Origin: Ensifer adhaerens
GTDB taxonomy: Bacteria > Pseudomonadota > Alphaproteobacteria > Rhizobiales > Rhizobiaceae
Assembly (NCBI RefSeq): GCF_002940685.1
Contig: NZ_PNFP01000001.1
Span: 496,001-560,000, forward strand
Length of the DNA: 64,000 nt
Direction of reading: 5' to 3'
Both the position numbers and the translations under genes were made by a program. The notes under the pieces are model-generated. The model saw only the letters and a list, made by a program, of their open reading frames with translations, had not been told where the DNA came from and did no database searches. Below are positions 63,000 to 64,000 of the stretch, one piece after another. Within the stretch, counting starts at the first letter, position 1. Every line of letters starts with the position of its first letter.

Positions 63000-63211
63000 C
63001 ACTTCCTCACGAATACGCGAAGGAGCCGCTGCAGAACGCCTTCCTGCGGCTCTGTAGATTGGACGAAACGGGAGCGGCGGTCGGAGACCTGATCCATGCC
63101 AATTTCGGCTCTGAGCTTGGCGTGTGTCTCTTCTCGCTTTTGAAGATGGGCGAGGGTGGAGGGCCGGCAGTGCGGGAATTTCTTCATGTGGTCTTGAATA
63201 CTGCTGCTCAT
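62999..63211 (-). CDS. Small basic phage protein
   Basis: Protein of 70 residues (MSSSIQDHMKKFPHCRPSTL start) that is basic and helical, with no recognised family. ATG 63211 overlaps the stop of the upstream gene by four bases (63208-63211), and its stop shares one base with the next ATG. A start at 63268 would overlap the upstream gene further. Confidence 0.5.
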   Translation of the reverse strand: MSSSIQDHMKKFPHCRPSTLAHLQKREETHAKLRAEIGMDQVSDRRSRFVQSTEPQEGVLQRLLRVFVRK

Positions 63212-63627
63212 GCTGCATTCTCCGAAAAAGCATCCTTGATGCTGATGCCGTAGGTTGCGATGATCCATTTCTCAGCGGTGGCAATGAAGTCGTCGAACTC
63301 GCTCTCGCTCATGCTGGCGAAGCTGACGGACTTCGGAACGGCCACGGTGAAGCCCTTGACCAGAACCGGCGTGACAAAGCCCGTGTGGAGCTTCACAACA
63401 TCATGAAGTGCCTCTGGCGAGGGGGCGCACTCGCAAGCCTTCACGACGCGCCCCAGGTACGACCAGTAGAGGCGAAGCTTTGCCGGCGAGCGGCCTTCCG
63501 AGACCGTGATCTTGATGCGCTGCCCAATAGGAAGGCGCTGGATAAGGTCAGCGTCGGTCATCATCTCGGGGATGAGATGGTTTCCGCGTCTCTGGACGTA
63601 AATCTGGGGCTGTTCGCTTTTAGCCAT
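63208..63627 (-). CDS. Phage hypothetical protein, possibly DUF1367-like
   Basis: Protein of 139 residues starting MAKSEQPQIYVQRRGNHLIP. The segments GRSPAKLRLYWSYLGRVVKA, VVKLHTGFVTPVLVKGFTV and FASMSESEFDDFIATAEKW give the order seen in phage proteins such as DUF1367, and weakly recall NinB-type recombination proteins. I would search for both. ATG 63627 overlaps the upstream gene end by eight bases. Function unknown. Confidence 0.6.
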   Translation of the reverse strand: MAKSEQPQIYVQRRGNHLIPEMMTDADLIQRLPIGQRIKITVSEGRSPAKLRLYWSYLGRVVKACECAPSPEALHDVVKLHTGFVTPVLVKGFTVAVPKSVSFASMSESEFDDFIATAEKWIIATYGISIKDAFSENAA

Positions 63628-64000
63628 GATGGTCCAACTGCTTGTTTTTGCCTTCGAGTTCCGGGAACATGGCATGCAAGCGATGGTGGCACTTGGCGCA
63701 GAGCCAAACGACATCTAACGGCTTCGCATAGTCCTTGTGATGAGCATGCACCTGATCAGACCCGCAGAACTCGCAATCAAGCTTTTGAAGGCGCCCGTCC
63801 CTAACTGCGTTCGATACGGCGGACTGAGCCCTATACGCCTGAGGGTTCTTGGCTCTCCAAATCTTGGTATTCTCGACGTTCTTCGCGATCCGTTCCGGAG
63901 ATTTTGACCGCATACGGTCGTATTCACGGACCTTTTCATTGTTGCGAGAACGATTTCGAACCGCTGCTCGGTGGCATTCCTTGCAACTCGCCAAGTTCGA
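63620..64000 (-). CDS. HNH/zinc-binding protein, 5' end outside the window
   Basis: The frame remains open to the window edge, so the start is not visible; the TTG at 63994 is only the first possible start seen. The visible 126 residues begin with a zinc-knuckle-like CKECHRAAVRNR, then a basic linker, and end with an HNH domain: CEFCGSDQVHAHHKDYAKPL and WLCAKCHHRLHAMFP. This layout is typical of phage HNH-type endonucleases or HNH-like DNA-binding proteins. It is the third HNH gene within four kilobases. Confidence 0.75.
   Translation of the reverse strand, partial: SNLASCKECHRAAVRNRSRNNEKVREYDRMRSKSPERIAKNVENTKIWRAKNPQAYRAQSAVSNAVRDGRLQKLDCEFCGSDQVHAHHKDYAKPLDVVWLCAKCHHRLHAMFPELEGKNKQLDHHG

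Larger units (their letters stand above)
57776..64000 (-). mobile_element. Left end of an integrated prophage or genomic island
   Basis: From the tRNA-Thr fragment to the window edge, all genes lie on the minus strand, are short, closely packed and of phage type (tyrosine recombinase, excisionase-like protein, DUF551-like, HNH and zinc-binding proteins). Base composition is slightly more A/T-rich than the chromosomal part by eye. The distal att site, structural genes and lysis genes are not in view, so prophage versus island cannot be settled. Confidence 0.85.

Overview
The window is high-GC alphaproteobacterial DNA. It most resembles a chromosome of the Rhizobiaceae, in particular Sinorhizobium/Ensifer. 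The main reason is a complete rkp-1 type capsular-polysaccharide (K-antigen) region: rkpU, rkpA, rkpG, rkpH, rkpI and rkpJ, plus a kpsF-type gene nearby. Fused secDF, Rrf2 regulators, a cyanide-insensitive bd-type oxidase and rhizobial palindromic repeats agree with this. All assignments come from reading motifs and remembered family features; no database search was run.

Layout. 0.2-2.2 kb: TauE/SafE transporter, its TIGR02186 membrane partner and a stand-alone Lrp-type ligand-binding domain. 2.3-5.6 kb (minus): two genes of the ligase-associated DNA-damage-response set, pdeM and an Lhr-like helicase. 5.7-6.8 kb: an Rrf2 regulator with a 15-bp-arm operator palindrome, followed by an AhpD-like protein. 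6.9-12.6 kb: YitT-type membrane protein, TPR methyltransferase, DUF6460-like and CAP-domain proteins, two related palindromic repeats, a MATE transporter, pyrD and a DUF952 protein. 12.7-17.5 kb: a secreted coiled-coil protein, a LuxR-type response regulator and a convergent 1167-residue transporter/hybrid histidine kinase. 17.7-22.7 kb: mscL, an aminotransferase, a chorismate mutase, and cydA-cydB with a DUF2474 micro-gene.

23-31 kb is a likely arginine/basic amino acid locus. An ABC uptake operon (ATPase, binding protein, two permeases, M20 amidohydrolase) is divergent from a TetR-type regulator that precedes aruH-like and aruI-like genes of the arginine transaminase route. A promoter/palindrome and a 26-codon leader ORF precede the regulator. 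31.2-38.7 kb: secDF with a strong terminator, a small conserved protein, an Rrf2 regulator, kpsF, and an Lrp/MFS divergent pair. 38.7-53.2 kb is the rkp region; its centre is rkpA, a 2503-residue fatty acid synthase/polyketide synthase-like protein thought to make the lipid part or acyl starter needed for K-antigen. 53.4-55.4 kb: pncA and pncB of NAD salvage. 55.4-57.8 kb is a sparse region with a 24-residue membrane protein, an orphan DnaB-like RecA-fold ATPase, a polypurine-encoded Gly/Lys-rich protein with a twin-arginine-like start, and a decayed-looking stretch.

57.78 kb to the end is the left end of an integrated element (prophage or related island). It begins with the 3' half of a tRNA-Thr gene used as attachment site, then a tyrosine recombinase and a tightly packed, all-minus series of about 15 small phage-type genes. 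Most are joined by 4-base ATGA overlaps, and three encode HNH-type proteins. The element runs off the window. I found no reverse transcriptase, CRISPR array, toxin-antitoxin pair or known defence system. The parts least explained by known biology are the micro-ORFs and leader ORFs, the orphan ATPase neighbourhood and the coupled early region of the element.
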